Assembly: GCF_003958645.1 (NCBI RefSeq)
Contig: NZ_RXLO01000016.1
Location: forward strand, 1 to 64,000
Reading direction: 5' to 3'
Source of the DNA: Chitinophaga rhizosphaerae
Lineage (GTDB): Bacteria > Bacteroidota > Bacteroidia > Chitinophagales > Chitinophagaceae
DNA: 64,000 nt
The translations under genes were made by a program, and so were the position numbers. Below the pieces are notes generated by a model. That model had not been told where the DNA came from. It was given only the letters and a program-made list of their open reading frames with translations, and searched no databases. The stretch's first letter is position 1. Each line of letters begins with the position of its first letter. Below are positions 34,179 to 43,637 of the stretch, piece after piece.

Positions 34179-36641
34179 TCAGCGGACTTTCCCGATCATT
34201 TCGGGCTTGCCTTTCGCCCGGATTTCGAGTTTTACGTCCGCCCCGTTTTCTCCGGAATATTTACCGTCAAACATAATCTCGTTTGTGCCGGAGGACAGTA
34301 TGGGCAAAGGGTTTGCGAGCTGGATGGTTTCCTGCAACTGCCATTGCCGGTTAAAAAGTTGCACGCTTTTTCCGTCGCATTTCAGGAATTGGTTCCTTTT
34401 CAGGGAAACGGGTAGCACCAGCGCATCCTGCCGGTTGATGGCGATGGAGATCTGGTCGAACGTGACATCCGGATCGGATTCCTTCGTGGGAGCCAGGGTG
34501 ATCATGAACGAAACGGGCTGCACATCGCCGGTATTGTTGAATTTGAAAGTGGAAAATACCGGCTCGCCGGGTTGTTTCAGTTGTTGCTGATGCCTGAAGT
34601 AAGCGTTATATACCGGCGTTAAGCGGTAAGCGTTATTTGCGGTTGCTTCCAGGTGGAATTCGTGTTGCAGGCTACGCATTTGCGCTTTCTGCGCTTCCGT
34701 GAATACGTTCTGCATCCGGGCCTGTTCCCAGGTGCTGATGAGCGCCAGCACTTCGTCCTTTTTGCCGTGTTTCTTCAGGGTTTCCAGGCTGGTCGACAAG
34801 CCGAACCCTGCGTTATAACCAGCTCCCATGGCAAGCATCCATTCTATGTCTTCTACCGTCGTTTCTGGCCGGAGGCTGAACCAGCCGAGCATGGAGGGCA
34901 TCAGGTTCCGCTGGTAGAATTGCTGGTTCTTCAGGCGGAGCTGCAGCTGGCTTTCACGGAAACCGGCATACCAGGGCTCGCCCCAGTTCATGCGGGTGTA
35001 AACGTGCCAGAAGAAGTGCCCGGGCATGCTGGCGTCGTTGATCACTTTTCCTTTCAGTTCGGGCGAAAGCTGGTCGTACCAGGTTTGTGCAAACATTTGC
35101 CGAGCATATTGCCCCATTCCGGAAGAATGGCAACCTTCCAGTCCGTCGAACGAGATCTGCATCAGCCCGGTTTCATTGAAAAGCCGTGCGATCGTTTTGG
35201 CCATTTCTTCCTGCAATGCGTAGTTAGTAAGAAAAACTTTATAGCCGTGGTCCATCAGTTTGCCGATGGAATCATTTTGCGCATGTGCGGCGGGTTGGGT
35301 GCCGAAAGACCCGCGTTCGCAATCCAGCAGTTTCCAGGGCGCGGATGTGGAAACGCTGCCGTACCGGATAATCTCATTGCCCACCACAGCGGCTTTCAGC
35401 GTATTATTCTGGAACTGGTTGAAGAACGTCGGATCTGCTATCCCGATTTCTTTCTCAGTGGCGTTTATAGGGCCGCTGAGTTTCGAGTATCCTACTTTCG
35501 CCAGCCTGGGATCGGGAACGGGCGTAACATATGGATCATTGGTCGTGATGAAGTTGGACAAGGTATGGACCCCCAGGCGCACGCCTTTCGCTTTCGCCGT
35601 TTCGACGGCCTGGCGCATGCTGGCCCAGTTCTGCGGGAAATCGCGCGGATGCAGTTTGAAGGTGCCCCACTGCTCGAAGGGATCGCCGTGATAAAGGTAG
35701 CGGAGCCCGGCCTGTTTCGTAACCGCGATGGCGTCTTGCAGGTTGGCGTTTCCAAAATTCATGATGAGATACGACTCGGAAGCGTGCCGGGCCTGTTTCC
35801 CCCAAACGCCGTCCAGCATCGGGTGCGGCAATCCTTCCTTTAACTCGATCCGGGAGATGGTGGGCAGTACGTCGGCGGTGGCTACGCCGAACAGGGCGAT
35901 CTTGCTGCCTGTTACGCCGCCGTCCTTGAAAGCGGGAGCCAGGTATGCGGTATGGCCCCAGTTTTCGATGATACGGTCTTTCCCGCGGTTGCGGCAATAA
36001 GCCTGCAGTACGGCCCCGAATGCGGTGGGGCGGGCCACATCGCCCCGGAACAATTGCTTGTGCAGGTCGTCTTCCTTCACGTCCACTTTATTGCCGCCCT
36101 CAAAAACATCGTATGAAGGTTCAACGTCACTTTCGTTATTGGGGTAGCCGCCCAGTGTTTTAATGTTCAGCGCCTGGATACCGATTGCGAATTCCGGGTT
36201 GCGCACAACCCCCACCACTTCGCCGACGGTGTCTGCAATGCTGGTTGGATAAGGCCCCCACAGCACCAGGTCCACTTTTTCGGCCGGTGAGATTTTAGTG
36301 AGCTCGAAACGGAGGTATTGGTCGTTGGATTGCACTTTCACCACGGCTTCCACGCCGGTCTGCGGATAGGATAGGGCCAGTTCCGATTTCTTCGGGTTCC
36401 AGGTACAGGTGCGCGGCGCATGTACCGCCCCGTCCTTTTTCACGCTGAGTAATGCCGTGGCTTCCGCCGGTACGAGGAATTCCTTATTGAGCGCTAGGCT
36501 CTTCATACTGGTGACTTTACCGGCCCCGTCGAGCCCGAATTGCCATTGCTTCGTTTTAAAGCTTACCTGTGCCGTTGCGGCCGATCCCGCCAGTAAAGTG
36601 AGGCAGATGAGGAGCCCCCGGCCGATTGGTCTTTTTTTCAT
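34179..36641 (-). CDS. Large secreted enzyme, putative TIM-barrel glycoside hydrolase
   Basis: 820 residues with a signal peptide (RGLLICLTLLAGSAATAQ). An N-terminal beta-sandwich domain (about 25-260) precedes a barrel-like region with YLIMNFGNANLQDAIAVTKQ, YHGDPFEQWGTFKLHP, GVRLGVHTLSN, and ISFDGLEGCHSSGMG, whose Asp/Glu pattern resembles alpha-galactosidase-type clans. A C-terminal beta domain ends at GKPEMIGKV. No exact glycoside-hydrolase family is recognised. The substrate is unknown, and no susCD transporter genes are nearby. It is a stand-alone gene. Confidence 0.6.
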   Translation of the reverse strand: MKKRPIGRGLLICLTLLAGSAATAQVSFKTKQWQFGLDGAGKVTSMKSLALNKEFLVPAEATALLSVKKDGAVHAPRTCTWNPKKSELALSYPQTGVEAVVKVQSNDQYLRFELTKISPAEKVDLVLWGPYPTSIADTVGEVVGVVRNPEFAIGIQALNIKTLGGYPNNESDVEPSYDVFEGGNKVDVKEDDLHKQLFRGDVARPTAFGAVLQAYCRNRGKDRIIENWGHTAYLAPAFKDGGVTGSKIALFGVATADVLPTISRIELKEGLPHPMLDGVWGKQARHASESYLIMNFGNANLQDAIAVTKQAGLRYLYHGDPFEQWGTFKLHPRDFPQNWASMRQAVETAKAKGVRLGVHTLSNFITTNDPYVTPVPDPRLAKVGYSKLSGPINATEKEIGIADPTFFNQFQNNTLKAAVVGNEIIRYGSVSTSAPWKLLDCERGSFGTQPAAHAQNDSIGKLMDHGYKVFLTNYALQEEMAKTIARLFNETGLMQISFDGLEGCHSSGMGQYARQMFAQTWYDQLSPELKGKVINDASMPGHFFWHVYTRMNWGEPWYAGFRESQLQLRLKNQQFYQRNLMPSMLGWFSLRPETTVEDIEWMLAMGAGYNAGFGLSTSLETLKKHGKKDEVLALISTWEQARMQNVFTEAQKAQMRSLQHEFHLEATANNAYRLTPVYNAYFRHQQQLKQPGEPVFSTFKFNNTGDVQPVSFMITLAPTKESDPDVTFDQISIAINRQDALVLPVSLKRNQFLKCDGKSVQLFNRQWQLQETIQLANPLPILSSGTNEIMFDGKYSGENGADVKLEIRAKGKPEMIGKVR

Positions 36642-36805
36642 TGCTATACTTCTAATGATAACCGGGATATTCCCGTTTGGTTGAAGCCATCAAGATACCG
36701 GTATGGCCCTGGGGAAACTCCCATATTATTGACGAATTATGCCGTTTTATTTGCAGGGAAGATGGTTGCATATAAACTACTTGTAATCAATATTATATAA
36801 ATGAA

Positions 36806-36839
36806 AAAAGCCTTCGGGGATATAATTCCGAAGGCTTTT
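36806..36839 (-). terminator. Terminator after the pyrophosphatase gene
   Basis: AAAAGCCTTCGG pairs with CCGAAGGCTTTT, with T's on the minus strand after the stem, placed 20 bp beyond the stop of ppa. Confidence 0.82.
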
Positions 36840-36859
36840 GATATGATTTTTGCAGCGGA

Positions 36860-37402
36860 TTATTGCTGCGTGAAAGTCTTGTTGTACAGCTCGAAAGCGT
36901 CGCGGATGATTTCTTCCGCTTTGGCTTTGTTACCGAATTCTTCCACCTTAACGGTCTTCTTTTCCAGGGTTTTATATTCTTCGAAGAAGTGGCGGATCTC
37001 GCTCAGCAGGTGCGGGGGTAGTTCGGAGATGTCGTTGATATGGGCCACGCTCATGTCGTGCGCTGCCACGGCAATGATCTTGTCGTCTGCCTCGCCGCCG
37101 TCGATCATCTGCATTACCCCGATCACTTTGGCGTCCATGATGCACATGGGGACCACTTCGATCTGGGAAAGGATGAGGATATCCAGCGGGTCATTATCGT
37201 CGCAATATGTTTTCGGGATGAAGCCGTAGTTGGCGGGGTAGTACACGGAGGAATACAGCACACGGTCCAGTTTCAGCAGGCCGCTGTCTTTGTCGAGTTC
37301 ATACTTGGCACGGGAGCCTTTCGGGATTTCGATAATGCCGGTTACCGTGTGGGGGGCATTTTCGCCGGGGCTTACGCTGTGCCATGGATTCGTTGTCGTC
37401 AT
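36860..37402 (-). CDS. ppa: Inorganic pyrophosphatase (family I)
   Basis: 180 residues. Family signatures IEIPKGSRAKYELDKDSG (substrate binding) and DDNDPLDILILSQ (metal-binding Asp cluster, matching the D-x-D-P-x-D signature) are intact, along with YPANYGFIPKT. It hydrolyses pyrophosphate released by biosynthesis. Length is near that of the bacterial soluble enzyme. It is flanked by terminators at 36806 and at 37496, so it is transcribed alone. Confidence 0.96.
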   Translation of the reverse strand: MTTTNPWHSVSPGENAPHTVTGIIEIPKGSRAKYELDKDSGLLKLDRVLYSSVYYPANYGFIPKTYCDDNDPLDILILSQIEVVPMCIMDAKVIGVMQMIDGGEADDKIIAVAAHDMSVAHINDISELPPHLLSEIRHFFEEYKTLEKKTVKVEEFGNKAKAEEIIRDAFELYNKTFTQQ

Positions 37403-37495
37403 TCAATCTTGCTTTAAAAAATATGATATCAATCTCGTTTACTGACGGGTAAAAACGGCGAACGGGTTGCAATTCAACCCGGCCGGATAAGAAAA

Positions 37496-37535
37496 CCCGG
37501 TTTGTTCAGTGCGCAAAATTAATGAACAAACCGGG
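37496..37535 (-). terminator. Terminator after the 37561 lipoprotein gene
   Basis: CCCGGTTTGTTCA pairs perfectly with TGAACAAACCGGG over 13 bp with a 14-base loop; minus-strand T's follow. It separates the lipoprotein gene from ppa. Confidence 0.75.
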
Positions 37536-37560
37536 AATAGCTATAAAAAATTGGGAGAGA

Positions 37561-38028
37561 TCATTTTACGAGCGCCGAATCCATGGGTACCACGGGCGAC
37601 ATGGAGTTCATGTCCATGGTGCCTGGGGGTACGGAAGTCGGGAGGATGCTTTCGAGGGTGAGGGATATTTTCCACTGACCGTCTTCCTTCACGAGGTGAA
37701 GGGTTTCCTTTGAGCTCACGGAGGAGTTGAGGATGGTGACGGTGGCTTTATCGCCCTCTTCGTCGTGGTTAACCACTTTCAGCTTGGCGTTTTTGATCTT
37801 TTCCCGTTCATTTTCATTGCGTTTGCCGTCGAAAATGGAATACAGGAGGATCACCGACTGGGATTCTTTCGTGGCGTATTCTTTGGCACGTTCGAAATTC
37901 GATTCCTGGATAGCGTGCATAAACTCCAAGGCAACCTCCTGCGGCTCGGGTTTTTTCTTGCAGCTGCTAATACTGAGCGCCAGGCCCGATGCGCACATAA
38001 GGTATAAAAATCGCCTATAATAGCTCAT
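37561..38028 (-). CDS. Lipoprotein, DUF4878-like
   Basis: 155 residues with the lipobox LSISSCKKK (Cys near 23). The mature part, with EVALEFMHAIQESNFERAKE and KETLHLVKEDGQWKISLTL, fits the small cystatin/NTF2-like DUF4878 pattern of Bacteroidota lipoproteins. It would sit on a membrane facing the periplasm. Function unknown. It is a single gene, ended by the hairpin at 37496. Confidence 0.7.
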   Translation of the reverse strand: MSYYRRFLYLMCASGLALSISSCKKKPEPQEVALEFMHAIQESNFERAKEYATKESQSVILLYSIFDGKRNENEREKIKNAKLKVVNHDEEGDKATVTILNSSVSSKETLHLVKEDGQWKISLTLESILPTSVPPGTMDMNSMSPVVPMDSALVK

Positions 38029-38121
38029 GTGGTTGATAGGTTAATGTTTATATTGTCTTACCGCAAAAGTAGATGGAATCTTCCAATTGCACAACTTACG
38101 ACAACGGCTGTTAAGGCTGTG

Positions 38122-39165
38122 TTAATTGTGGTCCTTCTGCTTATGGTCCTTATGATCTTTCTGATGGTGGTGATCCCGTTCTTTTTCCCTTTCCTTTTCG
38201 CGTTCTTCTTCCTGTGCCGCGGCCTGGTCGTAGGCCTTGATGATGGCTTTTACCAGGCGGTGGCGAACCACATCTTCCTCGTCGAGCTCCAGGTAACCGA
38301 TCCCATCTACGTTCCGGAGGATGCGGGCAGCTTTGCCGAGGCCGCTCTTCTGGTTTTTCGGAAGGTCGATCTGGGTAAGGTCTCCCGTGATGATCGCTTT
38401 GGCGGAGGAGCCGATACGGGTGAGGAACATCTTCATCTGCAGGTCTGTGGAGTTCTGGGCCTCGTCCAGCAGAATGAAGGCGTTATCGAGGGTACGGCCG
38501 CGCATGTAGGCGAGGGGGGCTATTTCGATGATCCGGTTGGTCATGAAATAGTTGAGCTTGTCTGGCGGGATCATATCGTCGAGCGCATCGTACAAAGGCC
38601 GCAGGTACGGGTCGATCTTTTCTTTCAGGTCGCCCGGCAGGAACCCGAGGCTTTCGCCGGCTTCTACCGCGGGGCGGGTGAGGATGATCTTCCGGACGGC
38701 TTTGTTTTTGAGGGCGCGGACGGCGAGGGCAACGGCGGTGTAGGTTTTACCGGTACCGGCGGGGCCGATGGCAAACACGATGTCGTTCTTGTCTGCCAGG
38801 GTCACCATTTTCTTCTGGTTGGCCGTTTTGGCGCGAACGGTACGGCCGTTGGGGCCGAAAACGAGCACGTCGTTAGGATTGCGGTCCTTGAAATGGTCGA
38901 TGCCGGAACCTTCTTCCTCTCCGAGGATCTGTTCAAAATAGTTTTCGCTGAGGTGGCCGTTCCGCTCGAGGTAACTGACGATCTGACCGATCTTTTCGCG
39001 GGCGGTGGCCACTTCTTCAGGAGCGCCCGACAATTTCAGCTGCGTGCCGCGGCTGAGGATCTTCAGTAGAGGGAACTTTTTCTTTAGTAAGTCCAGTTTT
39101 CCGTTGTTTACCCCGAAAAACTCGATCGGGTTTACGCTGTCCAGGTTAATGATGGATTCTGTCAA
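38122..39165 (-). CDS. PhoH-family ATPase with a charged His/Lys/Asp tail
   Basis: 347 residues. Residues 1-90 form a KH-like RNA-binding region and the PhoH NTPase domain has Walker A GPAGTGKTYTAVALAV (near 133) and Walker B with sensor ILLDEAQNSTDLQMKMFLTR. The last 30 residues are an unusual low-complexity tail (EEEREKEREKERDHHHQKDH and onwards) after YDQAAA, where PhoH proteins usually stop. PhoH proteins are linked to RNA metabolism and stress; direct substrates are unclear. It is upstream of nothing in the same direction closer than 93 bp. Confidence 0.9.
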   Translation of the reverse strand: MTESIINLDSVNPIEFFGVNNGKLDLLKKKFPLLKILSRGTQLKLSGAPEEVATAREKIGQIVSYLERNGHLSENYFEQILGEEEGSGIDHFKDRNPNDVLVFGPNGRTVRAKTANQKKMVTLADKNDIVFAIGPAGTGKTYTAVALAVRALKNKAVRKIILTRPAVEAGESLGFLPGDLKEKIDPYLRPLYDALDDMIPPDKLNYFMTNRIIEIAPLAYMRGRTLDNAFILLDEAQNSTDLQMKMFLTRIGSSAKAIITGDLTQIDLPKNQKSGLGKAARILRNVDGIGYLELDEEDVVRHRLVKAIIKAYDQAAAQEEEREKEREKERDHHHQKDHKDHKQKDHN

Positions 39166-39222
39166 GTGCGGTTCGATTTAATCTTGTCCATAGTTTCGGA
39201 ATCTGAACAGTGCGTTTGAGGT

Positions 39223-39251
39223 AGAACGGCGGACGGGATGCGCCCGCCGTT
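39223..39251 (-). terminator. Putative terminator after purE
   Basis: GAACGGCGG pairs with CCGCCGTTC around an 11-base loop, 19 bp after the purE stop; the T-tract is poor, so the assignment is tentative. Confidence 0.5.
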
Positions 39252-39269
39252 CCTTATTCAGAGACTGGA

Positions 39270-39725
39270 TCAGATCCGGTATCCGTTCTGTTTGAACGCT
39301 TCTACGCGTTCAGCGATTTGCTTGTTGCCAAGAGCGAGGATGCGTGCTGCGAGTACCGCCGCATTGCGCGCGCCAGCTTTGCCTACGGCCAGGGTGCCTA
39401 CGGGCAGCCCTGCGGGCATCTGTACGATGGAATACAGCGCGTCGATACCACCCGGTAAACCACCGTCCAGGGGAACACCCAGTACAGGAAGGGAAGTATA
39501 GGCAGATACTACACCGGGCAGCGCCGCCGCCATACCTGCTGCTGCAATAATCACGCCGTAACCCTGGGATTGCGCGTTCACAACGATCTCGCGCACCTTG
39601 TCGGGATTACGGTGGGCAGAAGCCACAATCATTTCGTTTTCGATGCCAAAGAACTGTAAATGGTTCTGAGATTCCTGCATTACGGGCTTATCGCTTTCCG
39701 AGCCCATGATAATTAAAACTTTCAT
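39270..39725 (-). CDS. purE: N5-CAIR mutase PurE
   Basis: 151 residues. Contains GSESDKPVMQ near residue 8, ASAHRNPDK (active-site His near 44) and PVLGVPLDGG, all features of class I PurE. It converts N5-CAIR to CAIR in purine synthesis, the partner purK not being adjacent. A TATCTTTG promoter box lies 57-64 bp upstream. It may be in a transcript with no other gene. The N-terminal MKVLIIMG fits the usual start. Confidence 0.95.
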   Translation of the reverse strand: MKVLIIMGSESDKPVMQESQNHLQFFGIENEMIVASAHRNPDKVREIVVNAQSQGYGVIIAAAGMAAALPGVVSAYTSLPVLGVPLDGGLPGGIDALYSIVQMPAGLPVGTLAVGKAGARNAAVLAARILALGNKQIAERVEAFKQNGYRI

Positions 39726-39781
39726 TTGAGTATTAATCTGCTATAAATTAACGTAAAAAAATGATTATTTGTTTCCTGCGT

Positions 39782-39789
39782 CAAAGATA
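39782..39789 (-). promoter_or_regulatory. Promoter -7 box of purE
   Basis: On the minus strand TATCTTTG matches the TAnnTTTG consensus. A TTTG lies 16 bases further upstream, slightly closer than the usual 19-21, so this is probable but not certain. Confidence 0.5.
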
Positions 39790-39939
39790 TATCATCATGA
39801 CTTAACAAATCATTTCCGCCCCCGTGAAATTTTCAACATCCATTCCATACCCCTTAATTCCCACGCTGATAAGTTAAAATTGTGTAATATATTGTCTACC
39901 TTCGCGCATCAACTAGCCTATGCCCAATAGTCCGTCCCG

Positions 39940-42549
39940 ATGATCGATCCTTTGCTGACACAGGTGATCGAAGCCCTTCCAGACCCCGTGGCCGTGTTTG
40001 ACACGCAGTTGCGCCTGGTTACGGTGAACAGCGCTTTCTCCAATGAAAGTTGCCGCCACCTCGGCTTTGCCCTTCGGCCAGGAGATAACCTTCGCCGGCT
40101 GGCGGATATCCATCCCGGCATCGCCGCACAATCCATGCACCACTGGGCCAACGCCCTCGGCGGCCAGCGCGTGGCCTTCGAACTCCAGTACGGCCGGCCG
40201 CCCCTCCGCTACCAGGTTTCCTGCAGCCCCCTGCTGAACGACCGTAAAGAGGTATTCCAGGTCATGATGGTGATCCGCAACATACAGGCCGAAACGGAAG
40301 CCCGCGAAAACGAACGCTTCTTCCGGTCCGTCCTCGAAAACCTCCCCGTCGGCCTCCAGGAATTCACGCCCGAAGGATGGCACCGCAACATGAACGGCGC
40401 CCAGCGCATCATCCTCGGCGCCAACCACACCGCCAACTCGGGGCCCTATAACGTTTTCGACGATCCCTTCAACCGCCGCAACGGCCTCTCCGCCCTGCTC
40501 GACGAAGTAAAACAGCATAAAGCGCCCGTCAAACGGGAAATGATGCTCAAATACCAGGAGATCCACGATGAAAACGTGACCCGCATCCAGCCGATGTATT
40601 ATGAAGTGACCGGTTTCCCGGTGCTCGACCTTCAGGGCGACATCGAGTGCCTCTTCATCATCCTCAGCGAAATCACCGAAAAGAAACTGGCCGTGCTCAG
40701 CCTCGAAAAAAGCGAACGGCTGCTGCACACCATCGTCGAGAACCTGCCGGTCGGGTATATTCAATTCGACAACTTCGGGTTCATCCGCCGCGTCAACCAG
40801 ACGCAACGCAAATTCTTCGCCAGCACCGGCCTGGAAGAGCAGCCAGACAGCAACCTGGTGCAAGACCCTTTCGCGCGGCTCTTCGAGCTCGACCAGCTTT
40901 TCATGGAAGTATTGCAACGGGGGAAAGTGGTGCGGCTGGAAAAGAAACTCGAGTTCCAGGTGCATACCGGCGCAGGGAAGATCGACCGGGAAATTTTCCT
41001 CGACCTTACCATGTTCCCGGTAGAAGACCCCGTAGACAAAGACCAGATCGTAGTAGCGCTGGTCAACGATATCACCGAAAAGAAGCGGCAGGAGCTGGAA
41101 AGCACCAAAGTGCAGGAATCGCTCCTGCAAACGGGCGAGATCGGTAAGATCGGCGGTTGGGAGCTGGACATGGCCTCCAGGCACCTGCGCTGGAGCGGGC
41201 AAACCTATAAAATCCACGAACTGCCGCCCTATGCCACCATCAATGTGGAAAAGGCGCTGTCGTTCTACGAGCCCGAGTCCCGCGCGCGGATGGACCAGGC
41301 CATCGCCGCGTGTATGAGCCGCGGAAAGGCATACGATCTGCAGGTGACCATCATCACGGCGCGCAACAACACGCTGCAGGCCCGCGTGATCGGGAAACCG
41401 GAATACCGCAACGGGCGCATCGTTCGGATTTACGGGGTGATCCAGGACGTGACGGAGCAGTTCCGCATCCGGAACCAGCTCACCCGGAACGCAGAGCTCA
41501 TGCGGTTGTTCTTCGACACCATCGATATGGGGTACGCCGTGATGGACAAGGAAGGGAAGGTCAATTTCATCAACCGGAAGGCCCAGGAGATCGTGGACCA
41601 CGGCAAAGTGATCGGGCGCAACATTTTTGAAGTGTTCCCCTCGCTGGTGGGGTCTACGTTCCACGCCCGCGTGCGGCAATGCATCGAGGCGCAGGCGCCC
41701 GTATCGTTCTCGAACTACCTTCCGCAGCTCGATAAATGGTACGAATTCCTGCTGGCCCCCATGCAGGACGGCAGCATTTCCATTTTCACCCGGAACATTA
41801 CCGACAGTAAAAAGATGCAGCGGGAATTGCGGAAAGCGAACGAACAGCTGTCTAGCCTCAATAAATTCCTCGTCAACCAGAACAAGCAGCTGGAAGACTT
41901 CGCACATATCACTTCCCACAACCTCCGCGCGCCGATCGCCAACCTGAAGGCGCTCATGCAGATCATGAACGAAACGGGGAACGAGCAGGAACGGGAAATG
42001 TACCGGGGGATGTTTGCCGAAGTGATCCGCAATATCGACGAAACGCTCAACGACCTGATCGAAATCGTGCAGATCCGGAAAGACCTGAACGTGGAAAGGG
42101 AAACGCTGGCTTTTGCGGACCGGCTGCAGAAAGTGAAGGATATCCTGCTGGTAGACATGGAAACGAGCGGCATGCGGCTCACGGCGGATTTCACGGAGGC
42201 GCCGCATATCGATTATCCGCGCATCTACCTGGACAGCATCCTGCAAAACCTCCTCACCAACGCCATCAAGTACCGCTCGCCGGAACGAAAGCCCAGCCTG
42301 CATCTGAAGAGCAGGGTAGTAGACGGGGGAATTATGCTGACGGCGGAAGACAATGGCATGGGGATCGATATGGAGCGGTATGGCGCCAAATTGTTCGGGT
42401 TCCGGAAAACATTCCATAAAAATAAAGACGCCAAGGGCATAGGCCTGTTTATCACCAAAACGCAGATAGAAGCGATGGGTGGGAGCATACATGCCGAAAG
42501 TAACCTGGGTGCAGGAACGAAATTTATCATTACCTTCAGGCCCGAATAG
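39940..42549 (+). CDS. Cytosolic five-PAS sensor histidine kinase
   Basis: 869 residues with no membrane segment. Five PAS-type sensor domains can be counted, starting near VIEALPDPVAVFD (8), VLENLPVGLQEF (130), IVENLPVGYIQF (265), GWELDMASRHLRWSGQ (405) and FDTIDMGYAVMD (525). Then comes the phosphoacceptor region DFAHITSHNLRAPIANL and the HATPase_c domain with NLLTNAIKYRSPE, DNGMGI, and GIGLFITKTQIEAMGGS. Several PAS domains allow stacking of signals; no ligand is identified. The downstream receiver protein at 42557 is the likely phosphorylation partner (8 bp gap). Confidence 0.93.
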   Translation: MIDPLLTQVIEALPDPVAVFDTQLRLVTVNSAFSNESCRHLGFALRPGDNLRRLADIHPGIAAQSMHHWANALGGQRVAFELQYGRPPLRYQVSCSPLLNDRKEVFQVMMVIRNIQAETEARENERFFRSVLENLPVGLQEFTPEGWHRNMNGAQRIILGANHTANSGPYNVFDDPFNRRNGLSALLDEVKQHKAPVKREMMLKYQEIHDENVTRIQPMYYEVTGFPVLDLQGDIECLFIILSEITEKKLAVLSLEKSERLLHTIVENLPVGYIQFDNFGFIRRVNQTQRKFFASTGLEEQPDSNLVQDPFARLFELDQLFMEVLQRGKVVRLEKKLEFQVHTGAGKIDREIFLDLTMFPVEDPVDKDQIVVALVNDITEKKRQELESTKVQESLLQTGEIGKIGGWELDMASRHLRWSGQTYKIHELPPYATINVEKALSFYEPESRARMDQAIAACMSRGKAYDLQVTIITARNNTLQARVIGKPEYRNGRIVRIYGVIQDVTEQFRIRNQLTRNAELMRLFFDTIDMGYAVMDKEGKVNFINRKAQEIVDHGKVIGRNIFEVFPSLVGSTFHARVRQCIEAQAPVSFSNYLPQLDKWYEFLLAPMQDGSISIFTRNITDSKKMQRELRKANEQLSSLNKFLVNQNKQLEDFAHITSHNLRAPIANLKALMQIMNETGNEQEREMYRGMFAEVIRNIDETLNDLIEIVQIRKDLNVERETLAFADRLQKVKDILLVDMETSGMRLTADFTEAPHIDYPRIYLDSILQNLLTNAIKYRSPERKPSLHLKSRVVDGGIMLTAEDNGMGIDMERYGAKLFGFRKTFHKNKDAKGIGLFITKTQIEAMGGSIHAESNLGAGTKFIITFRPE

Positions 42550-42556
42550 CAATTCT

Positions 42557-42949
42557 ATGAAGCCGCTACATTCGATCTTTATAGTAGACGATGACCCCAT
42601 TCACCAGCAGATCACTGAAATCATGCTGGAAAGACTGAGGATCGCTGATGCAGTCACCAAGTTTTCTGACGCACAGGATGTGCTGGACCATATCCGCGTC
42701 AATACCGCAGATCAGGCATCCCTGCCGGACTTGATCCTGCTGGACCTCAACATGCCTGTCATGGACGGGTGGGAATTCCTCGAAGTGTATGCCGGGATCC
42801 GGCATCAGATCGCCAAAGACATCCGGATATATGTGCTCACTTCCTCGATCGACGAGCGCGACCGGCAGCGGGTAGACCAGTTCGACTTCGTGTCTGGTTA
42901 CCTCACCAAGCCTTTGACCAACGATATTATCATGGCATTATTACCGTAA
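42557..42949 (+). CDS. Single-domain response regulator
   Basis: 130 residues from the ATG at 42557 (MKPLHSIFIVDDDP); the longer frame starting at 42479 would overlap the kinase and adds non-native residues. It is a receiver only: acidic triplet VDDDP, phosphoacceptor Asp63 in LLDLNMPVMDG, Thr/Ser in VLTSSID and Lys in LTKPLT. No output domain is present, so it acts by protein contact or in a phosphorelay. It is coupled to the five-PAS kinase. Its 3' end overlaps the convergent rpe gene by 20 bp. Confidence 0.93.
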   Translation: MKPLHSIFIVDDDPIHQQITEIMLERLRIADAVTKFSDAQDVLDHIRVNTADQASLPDLILLDLNMPVMDGWEFLEVYAGIRHQIAKDIRIYVLTSSIDERDRQRVDQFDFVSGYLTKPLTNDIIMALLP

Positions 42950-43625
42950 CGGGGCGTTTCAGCTCGCGGATGGTGGCTGCGGGGTTTTCGGAAGAGAAAA
43001 CCGTGTTGCCGGCTACCAGTACGTCTGCCCCCGCTTCCACGACGAGCGCCGCGTTTTGCGTGGTGATACCGCCGTCTACCTCGATGAGGGCGGTGGAGCC
43101 TGTTCTGCGGATGAGGTCGCGCACCTGGCGGAGCTTGATATAGGTTTGTTCGATGAAATGCTGGCCGCCGAAACCGGGGTTTACGCTCATGATGAGCACC
43201 AGGTCGAGGTCGGTGATGATATTTTCCAGCTGGCCCACGGAAGTGTGGGGGTTAAGGGCAACACCGGCTTTCATGCCCAGCCCTTTGATCTGCTGGATGT
43301 TGCGGTGGAGATGGCGGCAGGCTTCGATATGCACGGTCAGGTAATCTGCGCCCGCCTTCGCGAAAGCTTCCGCATATTTTTCCGGCTCCTCGATCATGAG
43401 GTGCACGTCATTCACTTTTTTCGAGATTTTCGTAACAGCGGAAACCACCGGCAGCCCGAAGCTGATGTTGGGCACAAAGCGGCCGTCCATGACGTCGAGA
43501 TGCAGCCAGTCGGCATGGCTGTCGTTGATCATTTCCACATCTTTCCCGATTTCGAGAAAATTGGCGGCAAGGAGGCTGGGGGCGATGAGTGGTATTTTCT
43601 TTTCCAATGCGTTACGAGTTTTCAA
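42930..43625 (-). CDS. rpe: Ribulose-phosphate 3-epimerase
   Basis: 231 residues. TIM-barrel signatures: APSLLAANF at the start, HLDVMDGRFVPNISFGLPVV (metal ligands), HLMIEEPE, MSVNPGFGGQHFIEQ and EVDGGITTQNA. It interconverts ribulose-5-phosphate and xylulose-5-phosphate in the pentose phosphate pathway. It ends in the plus-strand regulator gene (20 bp overlap). It is about 12 bp from the upstream TPR-lipoprotein gene and may be in one transcript with it. Confidence 0.97.
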   Translation of the reverse strand: MKTRNALEKKIPLIAPSLLAANFLEIGKDVEMINDSHADWLHLDVMDGRFVPNISFGLPVVSAVTKISKKVNDVHLMIEEPEKYAEAFAKAGADYLTVHIEACRHLHRNIQQIKGLGMKAGVALNPHTSVGQLENIITDLDLVLIMSVNPGFGGQHFIEQTYIKLRQVRDLIRRTGSTALIEVDGGITTQNAALVVEAGADVLVAGNTVFSSENPAATIRELKRPVTVIMP

Positions 43626-43637
43626 GCTGGTACAATA

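Noticed and set aside
39913..42600. 895-aa frame antisense to the five-PAS kinase
   Set aside because: Long open mirror frames are common opposite GC-rich genes; it shows no domain and the plus-strand gene is unmistakable.
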